DNA from: Dictyophora rubrovolvata
Taxonomy: Eukaryota; Basidiomycota; Agaricomycetes; Phallales; Phallaceae
Direction: 5' to 3'
DNA length: 64,000 nucleotides
NCBI GenBank assembly: GCA_029959195.1
Contig: CP114126.1
Span: forward strand, 372,001 to 436,000
The notes below the pieces were generated by a model. It searched no databases and was not told where the DNA came from. It worked only from the letters and a program-made list of their open reading frames with translations. Below, in pieces: positions 10,689-22,590 of this stretch (positions are counted from its first letter, which is position 1; each line of letters begins with the position of its first letter). The translations under genes were made by a program, and so were the position numbers.

Positions 10689-12968
10689 TTTTTCAAACGG
10701 CTCTAAGGTGAACTCTAATGCTGAGCACGGATAATTGATCTCAAAACACTCTAAAACATGGGGATGAAGAATGCCCAGAGTGCCGATCAGGATATCTTCG
10801 GGAAAATCGACTGCACGATAATATATTGAAGCAGCCCGACCAGGTAAAAAAGTCGCATCTGAAATAACAGCTCAAGAGTAAATAGGATCGAAGAAAACTA
10901 GACATCGTCATACCATCCGTTTCTTTCAGATAATAGCCTGTCTTCATCTTTTTATCTCCTATTGGAATACGAGGTATCTCTAGTATTTGCATTATTCTAT
11001 TGAACAGACCGTGTACAATCTCGAAACCGGCGGTCTTGTTACACCACACTGCCGCAGCATGCCGAATATTACGAGCCTGACGTTCTAGGGTTTTATCTTT
11101 GACAACTATATCAGATGTTTCAAAAATCCGTATAGGGAGAGCATGGCTTCGGTTCTCCCGGATAGTTTTCAGAAGACCAGGCAGGAGAGATGTTCTGACA
11201 ACTTGAAACTCGACTGTTTTAGGATTGGCGATATGAACTGCTTGAGTTCCATCATCAACTCGCCTCAACCATGCAAAGTTTTCCTCGTGTGAACACTATT
11301 GAGCTCAGTTAGCATACGGGTTTTACTGATATTAATAAAATCAGACCAGTATCAGAGGTAAGACTTCGATCCAGCCAGCCATAGCCCATTCGGTGCGCAC
11401 AAGATCGCTGAGTTTATTGATTTCTAAAGGTTGGGCTACTGTGTTTGTGGGAGGAAAAGTTTTCGGGAGATTATTGAAACCATAGGCAATCGCGACGTCT
11501 TCCATGATATCACACTCATGAAGGATGTCTGGACGCGTGGGAGGGATCTGAAGCTGAATGATATCCTCATCGTTTAGAGACACCATTGCAGATAAAGTCA
11601 TTTGTTGGAGGAGAGTGCAAATTTGTGCTGAAGATAGGGAGAGACCCGTGCAAGCATTGATATATATTCTGTGGGCAACTGTAGCACGAGGGGATATATC
11701 TGGCGTAATAACCTGTCTGCCATCGGGGTAAATAACCCGGACCGGTTCAATGCTGCCAAACGGATACGAAATCAAACCAACGATCCAGAACAAAGCGCAA
11801 ATACGTACGTGAACGGCTCAGAACAGTATTCCGAGAACATGAGTGCCACCATATTTATGACAATGGAAAGCTTCGTTTCGTCGACAGCTGTAGTGTCAAT
11901 GAACACATTACGCGTATTCAATGTAATCTTTGAATGTTCGGAATTTATAATAGGTGGCATCGACAGAACCCTATCTTGAGCGTCGTATATAATTGGATAC
12001 ACGGGAGAATCTTTAATAATGGGAAGGTAACGCGAAAGGTGCTTGTCGGACTAAAGTACTTAAGTACATTGTTGAAGTAGAAAAGGTTTCAAAAATACCT
12101 CGTATACAGTCATCAACTCCTTGGCCGTATATGCAACATTTTTATTCAACGGGACAAACTTAATGTCAGCCGGACCTCGAGCTTCGTATCTAAAAGGATG
12201 TTGCACGGTATCCAGGTCGTGCGTTCCGATGGCTACTAACGTGCGTTTTCGGGCTATGTTTTGATGAAGCTTTTCTTGTAGATCTATGAAGGAGGCATAA
12301 GACCGTGGCGTAAACTTCACGTTCCGTAACACAGCAGCTGCGAAGTAAGGTCGGATTTTGGCGGTCTGGAGGGTTTATAGTAAGGTGATGTATATAGTTA
12401 GAGAGATAAAATTAACCTCAGGTGAAACTGTAACCGTTAAGAGATCTTTTGATCCACCAGCGGGAGGCAGTAAACGATATGTAGGAGGAGGATCCATCTT
12501 GAGGAACATGCGCAAAGCTCTGGCGATACCTTCGATACAAAGCAAATCGTACCTGTCAAAGGAAGTAGTATTAGTACTTTCAATGAAACATAAACTCGAA
12601 CAACCTATTGGCGGGAATTTCGATTTTTAATTGCTAACAAATGCGCGTTAGGATAGATAAATGATCAAATTAATGCTGAGGGAACATTACAGGACGTTCG
12701 GCAGTTAATCCGCGTTTAATAGCCTCATTAACTTCATCTGTTGTCTATAACATATCGATAAGTATTATGAAGGAATATTATTTCAATCAGTGAATGATTA
12801 CATCTTCGTCGAGCTCGATGCCGAAATCGAAGCAAAGCTGATCAAACTCGTCCGTTGCTGTAAAACAAAATCAATGACCTGGTCAGGATCTTACTTCATT
12901 TATATCATACTATAATGACGACCTAAACGGTCATAAAGATCAGCTTTATCCACGGCCACGGTAGGCAT
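10686..12968 (-). CDS. FRS1: Phenylalanine-tRNA ligase beta subunit, cytosolic (FRS1)
   Basis: Beta chain of the cytosolic alpha2-beta2 enzyme that charges tRNA-Phe. It starts [17 protein letters not shown] at 12968, a near-invariant start; a 5' intron with a GTATGA donor joins to [19 protein letters not shown]. The B3/B4 tRNA-binding and editing-like region follows ([25 protein letters not shown]-type [29 protein letters not shown]). The B5 domain reads [23 protein letters not shown], with acidic Mg-binding residues. The C-terminal catalytic-like core includes [26 protein letters not shown] and [16 protein letters not shown], ending LEPFEK. The stop codon abuts the second copy of the 64-base repeat shared with DPH6. 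Confidence 0.92.
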
Positions 12969-13163
12969 AATTGAGATGAGTGTGTACAAACGACGTGACT
13001 CAAATAATTGGCGCCAACCTCCCGCGTTTCGTTGCGTGGTCGTCAAATTAACAATCATTGCAAGATCACCGACGATATTCTGCTGGGATGGCGGAGAGAG
13101 ACATATCAGCTCGGTTACGCAGAGCTGTTAAAGGTGTGCTAAAGCAGTAGTCGCTTGTCGATT
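12969..13163. promoter_or_regulatory. Bidirectional promoter FRS1/AVO2-like
   Basis: This 195-base gap lies between the divergent start codons. It carries GGCGCCAACCTCCCGCGTTTCG and CCAATAATT-like AT-rich tracts but no clear TATA box. Both genes must be driven from here. Confidence 0.4.
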
Positions 13164-14892
13164 ATGGCCCTTCACAGTTATACAGAAAACAATTTATTTC
13201 TGGTCAAACGACTTCTTAACCGTACGACTGACATAAGAAACGTAGACCCCGCTCCCCCTCGCTATACGTCTTTGGCTTGGGCGGCCGTTCTTGGAAATGA
13301 AGAGGTTTTTGATTTTCTTTTGTCGAAAGGTCATGATGACTATGAGCTGAGCAAAGTCTGTCTCGTGTCATATTTTGTCTTAGGGATGCTGACCTCCAAG
13401 TTTCCTTCAAGGACGCAGAGAATAACACCATACTCATGCTTCTTGCCGGTTTACGTGTAGGAGTCAACACTCCTTATAGCACATCTCGTGTATTGGATAG
13501 TTTGCAAGAAGCAGCTTTACGAATGGCGAGGTCATATTTTGAACGGTTTCCATTTATTCTCGACTGGTCAAATGTGCAAGGCAAAACAGCCCTCCATGTG
13601 GCCTCACTACATGGCAACGAGGAATTTGCAACGGTAAATTACTTGGTTTCTTCAGTTTTTGAAAAGAAAGTTGACCTTCGTAGATGCTATGTGACTTTAA
13701 TGCAGACATGGACTTGGCCGATTTCTTAGGGAACACGCCACTTCATTAGTACGTGATCTATACACGTGTACTAGAATCCTAGTTATTGAATACGGACCTC
13801 AGTGCGAGCTCTTGGGGTCACATTTCCGTCGGTATTACGTTTGTATCTTCGTAATCTCACTAACTACTTGAACAGATTATCAAATTTCTAATCGAACGCG
13901 GTTGCCAATTTGCAGCCCGTAATAATGAAGGCTATACTGCCACCGATTATGCTTATTCGTATGTCTGCCTTTCTTAGCCAAACACGTACCGAACCCAATA
14001 AAACAGGACTACTACGAAAGAAAAGATAGAGGATTCCGGTCGAGCCGCCCACGACGCTCGCCGAAGTGCCCGGAGACCAGCATATACTCAATTGAGGGCA
14101 CAAACTTTTGACGATGATGCAGACCGACCTTTACCTAGTAAAAAGGATCTCCCACAAACCACTTACCCCCGCATTCGCAGTGGCTCGGGCACAACAACTA
14201 CGTCAGAAAGTGCCGATGAAGTGGTCTCACATGTCGGTCCGACGAGTTTGTCTTCGTCGTCTTCGATCGACTCATCACAAACCTCTGGGGGGTCATTGAA
14301 TCGGCGCACTCCTCCGCCAAGCAGTGGTTTCATGGCCAATAACATCTTGAATTCCTCTAAACACAATCCTCGCAATACTCTTTCTGCGAAAGGCTCCCAT
14401 ACACACAGTATTCTGTCTCCGGTCGTAAACCGTGTTCTAGCTAATGACGCCGGAGCAATGGCTGAGTATATGAAGCGAAATCGCAGTGGATCACAAGGAG
14501 AGCCTTCCCAACATGTCATTGTCGAACCGTCTTCTTCGCATGTAACACGCACCGGTGGCTTTAGAGGGTCAGTGGATGATCCTACTACTCAAAAATATGC
14601 TTTTCGTCGCCTAAGGCCTTCTATATCCGCCGCGGCTCTCAATCAGTCATCACCCACATCTATAGTCCCACGATTTCGTGCTGGCACCAATCCTTCCAAC
14701 TCACGTCCCCCTCTTCCGTTCACGATGCAGCCATCAGTTGAGGCGGAAGATGCTCATGATCGCATTGCGCCAAAACGAGGGGGGAAGTTGTCTTCGCTTC
14801 AAGAGCCTGATGAACCTCCTGGGAGCATTCCACCAGTGCCACCTCCGAAAGACACAAGTTCATTTCATCAGCAGAATTCTTCGCTATCGTAA
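13164..14892 (+). CDS. Ankyrin-repeat protein, TORC2 subunit AVO2-like
   Basis: The N-terminal half is ankyrin repeats: NNLFLVKRLLNRTTDIRNVD, TSLAWAAVLGNEEVFDFLLSKGHDDYELSK, WSNVQGKTALHVASLHGNEEF, DMDLADFLGNTPLH and IIKFLIERGCQFAARNNEG. The order and the NLxLVKRLL opening resemble yeast AVO2, a non-essential TORC2 subunit at the plasma membrane. The C-terminal half is a disordered Ser/Pro-rich tail with proline-rich stretches (PPVPPPKDTSS), as in AVO2. Several short introns separate the repeats; the last exon (from about 14020) is the long tail. The true start is ATG 13164 (MALHSYTENN); the open frame begins earlier only at a TTG. Another ankyrin scaffold protein cannot be excluded. Confidence 0.65.
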
Positions 14893-15091
14893 TATTATAA
14901 CAACATATTTTAGGACAATCTATGTAGAAGTAGCTGTGCTATTAGTGTATATGATGTATTTTGATCAACTGTATGGGTACTACAAGCGCAGCCTACCGGC
15001 AAAATATATGCATATAACATGTAACAGCGTGACTTTTCCAAGACTCCTTTCCATTTCTATAGCCCAGGAGGCTTCCTCGTTCTGCACGCCT

Positions 15092-17453
15092 ATGCACGCT
15101 CTTCCAGCAGATTCAGTGTCGACTCCTTCAAGCTTGTCGGAAACAACTCTTGGTCAAGATGGAAGTGATCCTCAAAGGGTTTATGGAAAGCGTCATTTAA
15201 CAACGTGGAATCTCTTCACTCTGAGCCTCGGGATGGCTGGAGCCCAAGTAGCCTGGACCATTGAATTAGGGTATGTTCCTAGTCATTTTTTCTCTTGGGT
15301 TTTAAATGAAATCTTTAAGATATGGAACACCTTTTCTTCTTGATTTGGGTCTCTCGGAAGAGTTGACAAGTCTAGTATGGCTGGCCGGCCCCATCAGTGG
15401 TCTAGTAGCACAACCATTAATAGGTTTGTTTTCTCTCGGATGCGATTTAGAACATGCTTCCCACCGTGTTTAATACACAAGGGGCTATATCCGATTCCAC
15501 GGTATCAAAGTATCGGCGTCGTTTTTGGATTACGTGGAGCACTATTATACTGGTTGTGTCGTGTCTAGCATTGGCTTATGCGCAGAATATCGCGTCCATG
15601 TTAGTGGATATCTTTGGAGGAGGTGCAGGTGACTGGGATCCTAAACGGAATCAGGAGGTAAGCGGCCGAATTTTGTTGATGCTCGACTGTCTATAAATGT
15701 AACCTTCAATCCTTTAGGGGTCGAATGTTACTATTGGAATTGCCATACTAGCGTTCTATTTATTAGATTTTTCTTTGAATGCTCTTCAAGCCAGTTTAAG
15801 AAATTTATTGCTGGATATGGCACCGCCAGAACAATTGAGCTCTGGCAATGCATGGCACGGCCGGATGACGCATGCTGGCAATATAATAGGCTACGGCACT
15901 GGTTTGTTATAGGTCATTTTTTTCGGTGTGCAGACCACTAAAGTTATAGTAGGTTTCGTCAATTTAGCCTCGTGGCCCATCCTACGTTCATTAGGGGGAA
16001 CACAATTTCGGAAGTTTTGCGTGGCAGGAATTGTGATACTAGTAGTTACCGTATGGGTTACTTGTTGGACTCAAGAAGAGCCAATGGCACATGCAACGAG
16101 CCAAAGTCAGAGGTAGTGTAGACTCTCAGTTACAAGTCAAAAGAGGCTCAATTCCCTTCAGTGGCATGAAACAGGCACTTCGGAATATCCGAGATGCCAT
16201 CTGGCGATTGCCAAAACCTATACAGAAGGTTTGTATTGTGCAATTATTTGCATTTATGGCTTGGTACGTAATTAATCCAACCGTTCGAAATGTATGTTCA
16301 ATTGAATGAAGGTTTCCCTTTTTATTCTACGCGTATGTTCCCTTCCTTCTCGAACATGCTCTTAGATTGTCAAGTTTCCAATCCTAGCACTACTTACATT
16401 GGTCAAGTCATGGCCGAGGAGACCGGAGAAGACCCTGATGTCGATACCGCTGCACGTACGGGAAATTTAGCCATGCTTTTATTCTCCATCGTAGCTACTG
16501 CCGCGGGGGCTGTCCTTCCACAATTGACTAATCGTAATCCACGTTTACTTGATGCATCTGAAGACGTCAACGAAGAAGCCGAGTACCTTCGTGTACAGCG
16601 AACTCTTTCTGACTGGAAAGGAGAGGCGGAAGCTCGTGGAAAGTCTTTCGAGCTCCCAACACTGCCATATACTCTGCGAGATGTCTGGTGCTTTGCTCTG
16701 GTTTTGTATGGTATTATAAGTCTCTGGACCTTTTTCATCAATACTGTCACAATGGTCAGTATGCCATTGCGTATTTATTTTGTGTGTCTTAGAAGTTTAA
16801 CTTCAGGCGATCATTGCTGTATCGTTGATCGGAATCTGTTGGGCAGTTGCAGTATGGGCTCCTTTTGCTATGATTATGGAAGTATGTCACTGCCATATCT
16901 TGTCTTTTCTCTTATCGATAAAATGATTTCTTTTAGTTTCTCAAAGAGCTTGCAGAACAGCCACCTCCCGTTGGATATGTCCGACAATCACAGTCGCACA
17001 TTTCTGAGCGTTCTGCACTTCTTGGCGAAGAGACTTCTCACGAGACCTCCCACCTGCGCCACGAGGCCGGAGGAACTGTTCTAGGAATTCACAACTTATC
17101 CATAGTCTTTCCTCAATTTATAGTATGAATTCTTTAATCCTTCTTTTTCTCTCATATGATTCTGATGACTTTGTTTAGATCGCTTTGATTTCAAGTTTTA
17201 TTTTTCGTATAGTTGATGGTGAGGCGACCTTGGTTCAACCAGACACGATTTTCTTAGGGAAGCATGGTGTCGCTTGGGTCCTTCGTTATGGTGGTATAAG
17301 TGCCTTTGTAAGTTTGTTAAGCTTAACCAAGTTGCTGGATCTAATGTGTCGTAGGTAGGAGCGTTTGCTACGCGTTATATTCCAGAGACCTTTCAAGAAA
17401 GGAAAATGCGAAACAGATTAGAAGTGATGGAAAGAGTTAAAGCTTCACTATGA
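15092..17453 (+). CDS. SUT1: Sucrose/alpha-glucoside:proton symporter (GPH/SUT1 family)
   Basis: Twelve-TM plasma membrane carrier of the plant SUC/fission-yeast Sut1 type. After a short cytosolic N-terminus (MHALPADSVSTPSS) it reads TLSLGMAGAQVAWTIELGYGTPFLLDLGL. This is followed by LAGPISGLVAQPLIGAISD and an RRRFW loop, the hallmark of the family's loop 2-3. Later segments include LLDFSLNALQASLRNLLLDM, GFVNLASWPILRSLGGTQFR and GIHNLSIVFPQF. It ends ATRYIPETFQERKMRNR. At least seven short introns are spliced; for example 15424-15480 joins PLIG to AISD. A central cytosolic loop carries a basic-acidic linker (RVQRTLSDWKGEAEARGK). The substrate is inferred from the family; maltose or other alpha-glucosides are possible. 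Confidence 0.85.
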
Positions 17454-17816
17454 CCCCCGATATGATTCATTATGTATAATATACAACACAGGCAGGAGCG
17501 GATTTTTTTTTGGGACACGATCAGTTATGAATACCAACTGCATCACTAATAGTGTATATGTGTATATCGCGATAATATTATATACAATCCTGAAGAAGGT
17601 TTTTTTGCGAGCTCGATGGCTGAAGGCGAAGCCAGTATTTGAACGGTCGCGGGGGGCTCACCGAACCCCTTCTCGAGGCTCATTCAAAAGCAACTCAGAA
17701 GCAATCTGGATGGTGTACAGATAGAGGTAATCCAGCAGAATGGTACTAGTGCACGAAATCATTCAAACTCTTTTGAGTACATTGGGTACGAAAAAAGTGA
17801 CAAAAGGTGTTCTTAC
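17454..17816. other. Intergenic gap, convergent 3' ends
   Basis: 363 bases between the sugar carrier and the small minus-strand orphan. It is AT-rich up to 17595, then has a GC-rich patch at 17605-17670 (GCGAGCTCGATGGCTGAAGG; GGTCGCGGGGGGCTCACCG) that does not look like its surroundings. No coding or RNA gene is recognised. Confidence 0.4.
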
Positions 17817-18254
17817 TCATGGAAAATTTTGTTTAATTGATTGCGTCCGTTGCATACTTTGAGAAAGAAGTTCGTCCACACGTCTGCAACTTTCTATTCG
17901 TGCTTCCAAAAGAGCAGCAAAGAGTTCAAGGAGCTTGGAGCCGTAGGCATCATGTGCTACAAGCGTCTGTGATAGCCTGACTGGCGACAGATCGTTTAGA
18001 TGTAGACGATGATAGACCTTTCGTCTCTTCCAAATGGGAAGATTATTGCTATGTTTGTTGACAGTGACTGGTGTTTGAACATCAAAGTCAGGGATATTTC
18101 GAAACTGATCTCGTCGCGCAAGCGCTATAACGTCTTGGGTATGTTTGATCCACATACGTTCGCGCTGATATTGAGCAATAATCGCTCTGAGCGTTTGGGA
18201 GGGATGCTCAGAGAGGTGTGACGTTGGGGAATAGGACTCCTTGGTCCCCGACAT
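17817..18254 (-). CDS. Small uncharacterised protein, 145 aa
   Basis: A single uninterrupted frame starts at an ATG (MSGTKESYSPTS) and ends TGA. I do not recognise the family. The sequence has a basic middle (LPIWKRRKVYHRLHLNDL) and a C-terminal helix with heptad-like leucines (LLELFAALLEARIESCRRVD), suggesting a small coiled-coil adaptor. Low-complexity bias is absent and composition resembles neighbouring genes, which favours a real gene. A GTAAGA directly follows the stop codon, so a 3' intron in the UTR or an alternative C-terminus is conceivable. A further frame upstream (to 18427) could be 5' UTR or an extra exon. Confidence 0.55.
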   Translation of the reverse strand: MSGTKESYSPTSHLSEHPSQTLRAIIAQYQRERMWIKHTQDVIALARRDQFRNIPDFDVQTPVTVNKHSNNLPIWKRRKVYHRLHLNDLSPVRLSQTLVAHDAYGSKLLELFAALLEARIESCRRVDELLSQSMQRTQSIKQNFP

Positions 18255-18927
18255 GACAATGGGAAAGTTGTGGAGCTGGTAATTTGCATGTAAGAACTAC
18301 GCTTATAAAGTCTTTCCACTGGCAGCAGTCCTGAAGAATCCAGGCCCAGAGGGCTCGGTGGCCAGTCTAGGCCATCGGAAAGAGTCTGCATAGACAACGT
18401 GACTGACATGTAACGCGCGCGGCGCATTCCATTTATTTCTTATCCCGCTAAGATAATACGCTGTCCCACGAACGAATACGCACTTTCGTATAATTGGGAG
18501 TGACTAATCCATCATAGCATGGAGATCTCTTAGGTGATTCCCATCAAGCTGTCGTGTGTTCTGCTTCCAAACAGGCCAATGTTGTCGATACTATATTTAT
18601 GCCGTCAACCACGTCAATACCTGAAAAAGTGCATTCCGAAAACAAGCATTCAAGCTAAAATATTTCATGTGCGCACGTTTGGAGTATTACATCAATTATT
18701 TCCAGTTCTCGTTGAGTTAGTATCGCATTCGTACTGAATCCGAAGGGCGTTAGCTTGTCTTTTTGTAAACCATAGTTGAACGTGTGTCTGACGGAACGGC
18801 TCGGAAAGTTATTTGTGTGATTTCATAAGTAATTGCGCTCAATTAGAAGCTGGACAGCGACCTTTCGAGTCTCATGTTCAACGCTGTGACCAAGTTCATA
18901 TTTCAAACACCGCGCCTTTCCGAGTCG
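18255..18927. promoter_or_regulatory. Divergent promoter region, orphan/EMC10
   Basis: About 670 bases between the minus-strand orphan and EMC10. AACGTGACTGACATGTAAC (18397-18415) resembles the recurring E-box-like sites elsewhere in the window. Small frames here have no family features. Confidence 0.35.
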
Positions 18928-19712
18928 ATGAACCTCGGGTTGCTTTTCTTGCTGTCGGTTTTCCTGCTAGTTGGCGCAGAGGATGTTAGGATATACCATC
19001 GTTTGTGGGATGGCATATCTCAACCTTCGCCACAATTTGTCCTCCGTACAACAATAGGAGATAGTTTCAATCAGTCTAATGTTCAGGAAACACTGGTGGT
19101 CACTAACGATGCATATGATGTATATCAGATCGCAGTGCAAACAAGTTCTGACCCTTCTTGGATTGTCTCATCGACAAAAGCAGTACGTGGCCAGTTAATG
19201 CCTGGAGCTTTGTATGAATGATATCTAGTGTTTCCTATCATCTTCCCAAGACGACACCGTTACTCTGCATCTCGCTTCCTCAAACGAACCTTATGCCTTG
19301 AACTATCTTGTTCATCCAACGCCTCAGGACGGAAAGTGTCCTTCAAATAAGCCAGCCGGCCCCAGGAAAATAACCTTCACTAACACCGAAGTTATCGTTA
19401 TTCACCATGGTTCACCTCCTCAGTTCGTCCTATTCTCTGACTAATCTCTCTTTCTTATCTTAAACTTCTTCTAGGCCAGACTTAAAAGCTCCTGTCCCAG
19501 TATCAATTACAGGTGAACCAATAAAACCGCCTCCCGAGAGATCATTCATTCAAAAGTATTGGATATACTTACTCATTGCTGTCGTCGGCATTGGTAAGTT
19601 GCACTCGTGTCCTTTTTTTTATCCCAAAGTCCAATGTCAATTTCCAGTACTTTCCGGAGGCCCTCCTGAGGAAGAACAAGGTCCAAGGACTGCACAAACA
19701 AGATCTTCATAG
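18928..19712 (+). CDS. EMC10: ER membrane protein complex subunit 10 (EMC10)
   Basis: Subunit of the EMC, the ER insertase for tail-anchored and multi-pass proteins. The signal peptide is MNLGLLFLLSVFLLVGAEDV. A lumenal beta-rich domain follows (VRIYHRLW; PQFVLRTTIGD; VNYLVHPTP-type NYLVHPTPQDGKCP). One TM near the C-terminus (YWIYLLIAVVGIV) precedes a short polar tail (GGPPEEEQGPRTAQ). At least three introns are inferred, near 19180, 19430 and 19595. The frame is open upstream to ATG 18874, but starting at 18928 places the hydrophobic signal at the very N-terminus, as expected. Length (about 230 residues) fits fungal EMC10. Confidence 0.75.
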
Positions 19713-19873
19713 ATTGATTTATTTCCATAAACCGACCTGTACTTCAGTATAGAATTGATGATTACATAAACAGACGCGTCCACGCAACGCGTTTCCTTTC
19801 TAGTACCAGCGTTTGACACTGAAGCACATAACTTCACTTTCCTATTGGTTTGTTGTCTAAATCTTCACAAGCA

Positions 19874-21809
19874 ATGATAGGGAAGGCTCTCGAGTATGAT
19901 CTCGCCAATACCATCGTAGAAGACTCGGAACCCGAACGCGCAGCTGAGGCTGCGAAGGAGAAAGAGGCGCGACGAGGGCGCAAAAAACGAAAACAAGAGC
20001 AAATTAGAGAAAACAACACCAACCCAATTGGTAGCTCTCATGCCATTAGTGCACCCGATATCATACCTGGTTCGTTTTTTCTTAGAATTCGGAGCTCATT
20101 TGCCACCGTCTCAATTGCAATGATGGTACTCATTGACACCTTTGATAGTGAGTTCATTTGAGAAGTATCTTGAAAAAGGGTGTTGTGATGAATTTGCCAA
20201 GGCCAAAAACTCAAATGTTATTGAAGACCGTGTTGCCAATTACCCCGCTACAGCAGCTCCTGATGATTCTAGCATCATTCTTACTCCCATTACCTTGACT
20301 ATTCGTCAAGGTACGCCTCACGATGCCGAAGAGTCGAATTTCAAACACTTTATAACTCGTTATACGCTTCCTCCAGCTACCTCACATAAACTGATGGCAT
20401 CAAACTCCAATTTAAATCCGAAGATGATCAAAACTACGACCAATAAAATCAAGAAATCATCGAACGCGTCATTTAGTTGCTTAACCTCTTTAACTAAAAG
20501 CCAACTTGAAAAGCTAAACAGATGCTATATTTGCAATTTGACCTGGACTGCCCGTAAGACGGTACCGACGAAACTTACTCATATACAATCCTGTGCCAAG
20601 AAACATGGCTGGTCTGAAGAAACACTGATAGCTGTTTTCAATAAAGAATTACATGCCGCGGAACTTCCAGAAAGTAACAATTCTTTGCCTGATTCGGTGA
20701 TCCCGCCGGAGACATCTCACAGTCTTTTGGACAATATCAAAGATGGAACCGCCGCGCATAGAAAACAACTGAAAGGTCGAACCCAGCAGAAGAGTATACT
20801 GGATCCAACCCGAGCACACTCGGCCATCGTCGAAAGAGCCAAAAACTTATTTGATACTTCGAACCAACACCCAGGTCAACCAAGCAAGGCTGACGGATTT
20901 CCGTCCACTCAAGCTTTTCAGCCTAGCAAATTCAATGCAATAGCTCAAGGGCTCTTTGCCAGGGCTATGCTCGAAGAAAATGAGAGATGTGTCATCCCTG
21001 CTACACAAAATTTTGAATCGAGAAAATCCGGTCCCCTGTTAAGTGGAAGCACGAATCCGGTGAGCGTACTCTATCTTTCTTAAACCCTTCAACGCTTCAT
21101 TGGACGGGGACGTATTAATCATTTCCAGGCCGCCTGTTCCCATCCCATCCCTTACCAACCAACATATTCATTTGTTGATACATTCACCACACGGAACAGC
21201 GAAAACGCCGATTTCCTGACGATATCACGGAAGGCGATTGACGAAATAGATCGTCGACTCCATGCGATACAACTTGGGGCGACAAACGAAGAACTTCCGC
21301 AAACGCAAACAAATCACAACATCTGCGACGCTAGTGTTAACCTACCTTTACGACCGACTGCTTGCTACTCGTCCCCAAAAGAAATGCAAGAAGAAAAATC
21401 ACCTACTACTCTCAATGAACAAAAACTGAACCATACACATGACACTGACGATTTGGACGTACGTCTGTGTCAAATCATCCAACAAAACGATGTTTTGTAC
21501 GAAAGGATTTTGAGATATGAGGTAATTCTAAGTTAATTATATATCTACGAGTCTAATATTCCATACTAGCCTCTTCATTTTGATGTTTTTATGCATTTGG
21601 AAGGTATCAAGGAAATGGATGGACAAGGATTTAAGAACAAGCTCCGTACGTTTCTTGACAAACACGTAAGTCACCACTTTTTCAAAAGAAGCAATATTCA
21701 GCCTCCTATTAGTGTATCAGTTTCTATACCGATTCTACGTTGGGATCAAACCGCCGAAGGTGGTAGTTTTGTTTATTATTCCACAAGCGGGGTATCAGCA
21801 GGGATATAA
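19874..21809 (+). CDS. SLX4: SLX4-like structure-specific endonuclease scaffold
   Basis: SLX4 scaffolds the SLX1 nuclease at branched DNA. The best evidence is the C-terminal CCD domain: DLDVRLCQIIQQNDVLYERI, then LRYEPLHFDVFMHL, then GFKNKLRTFLDKH, matching the SLX1-binding helices. Upstream is a Cys/His cluster, RCYICNLTWTARK...HIQSCAKKHGW, a CxxC-H-C zinc-finger-like motif. The N-terminus (MIGKALEYDLANTIVEDSEP) is acidic then basic (RRGRKKRKQEQ). Introns are inferred near 20073-20146, 21060-21128, 21522-21569 and after 21666. The last exon after FLDKH is not resolved: two frames are open, to 21809 or 21984. The end given is therefore provisional. Confidence 0.6.
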
Positions 21810-22590
21810 AGGGTACTGTACTAGTAGGTTCATTCGTAATCAAGGAAATTCACTGGAGTCATCGTCAACGCGCATTTGTACAAAATTGGTTGTGCGTTGG
21901 CGAATGCATTCATCTAAAGTTACAGAGTCGCGACAACAACTTGTTAACAGGGAAAGTTTCAAGTTTTGTTCCAAACACGGTTAAGGTTTAATATTTAATG
22001 AGGACGGTAATGATATGAACGCCATTTTGACATCAAATTAATTATGACCGTTAAGCGGACAGTGGTATGTGTTAAGGAATGAATATTTGAATTGCTAGAA
22101 GTCGTTTCGTCTTCCACAATGGTCACTAGTTGGAAGACATGAAACACCGAATATGGTAAATGGTCCTTGATAGTGCATGCACACGCTGTTTATAGTTTGA
22201 CAGCCCCGAACAGCTGTCCATTGATAGCCTATTATCAAACATTGAATTTTGTGAGAACACTAAAGTGGCCGCGGTGACAGGGAAACAGAGTCTGAGAAAA
22301 TCGTGACAAATGGAGGGTACATTAAAAGAATTTCCTTTCCGAATTTGAGTGGACATCATTAGAGACCATAGTTATACCGTCTCATGAAGTGATACATTAC
22401 TAGCTCCAGGCCAACATGTAGAAGGGAAACCCATACATGAGTCAATTTTAAATGTGACTTTTTTGAAGTTGAAATGCTCGGAGTTGCCAAACTGACGTCG
22501 TCACATGTCACATATCACAGGCATCCAGTCACGACCACCGTCCCTCTTTTTACTTAGCATGGTCTAACGTCGACATCATCGACATCCACG
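21810..22590. other. Gap with unresolved SLX4 3' end and a promoter
   Basis: Up to 780 bases. The first part may include the real SLX4 3' end (a frame open to 21984). The distal part is the promoter of the next gene and holds GTCACATGTCAC at 22500-22511, a palindromic E-box-like site about 80 bases before the ATG. Nothing else is recognised. Confidence 0.4.
22500..22511. promoter_or_regulatory. Palindromic E-box-like site upstream of the large disordered protein gene
   Basis: GTCACATGTCAC contains an exact RTCACRTG match about 80 bases before the ATG at 22591. A TGACGTCG CRE-like motif immediately precedes it. Confidence 0.45.

Noticed and set aside
14163-14552. 129-residue minus-strand frame
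   Set aside because: Antisense to the AVO2-like tail exon, with no family features or promoter.
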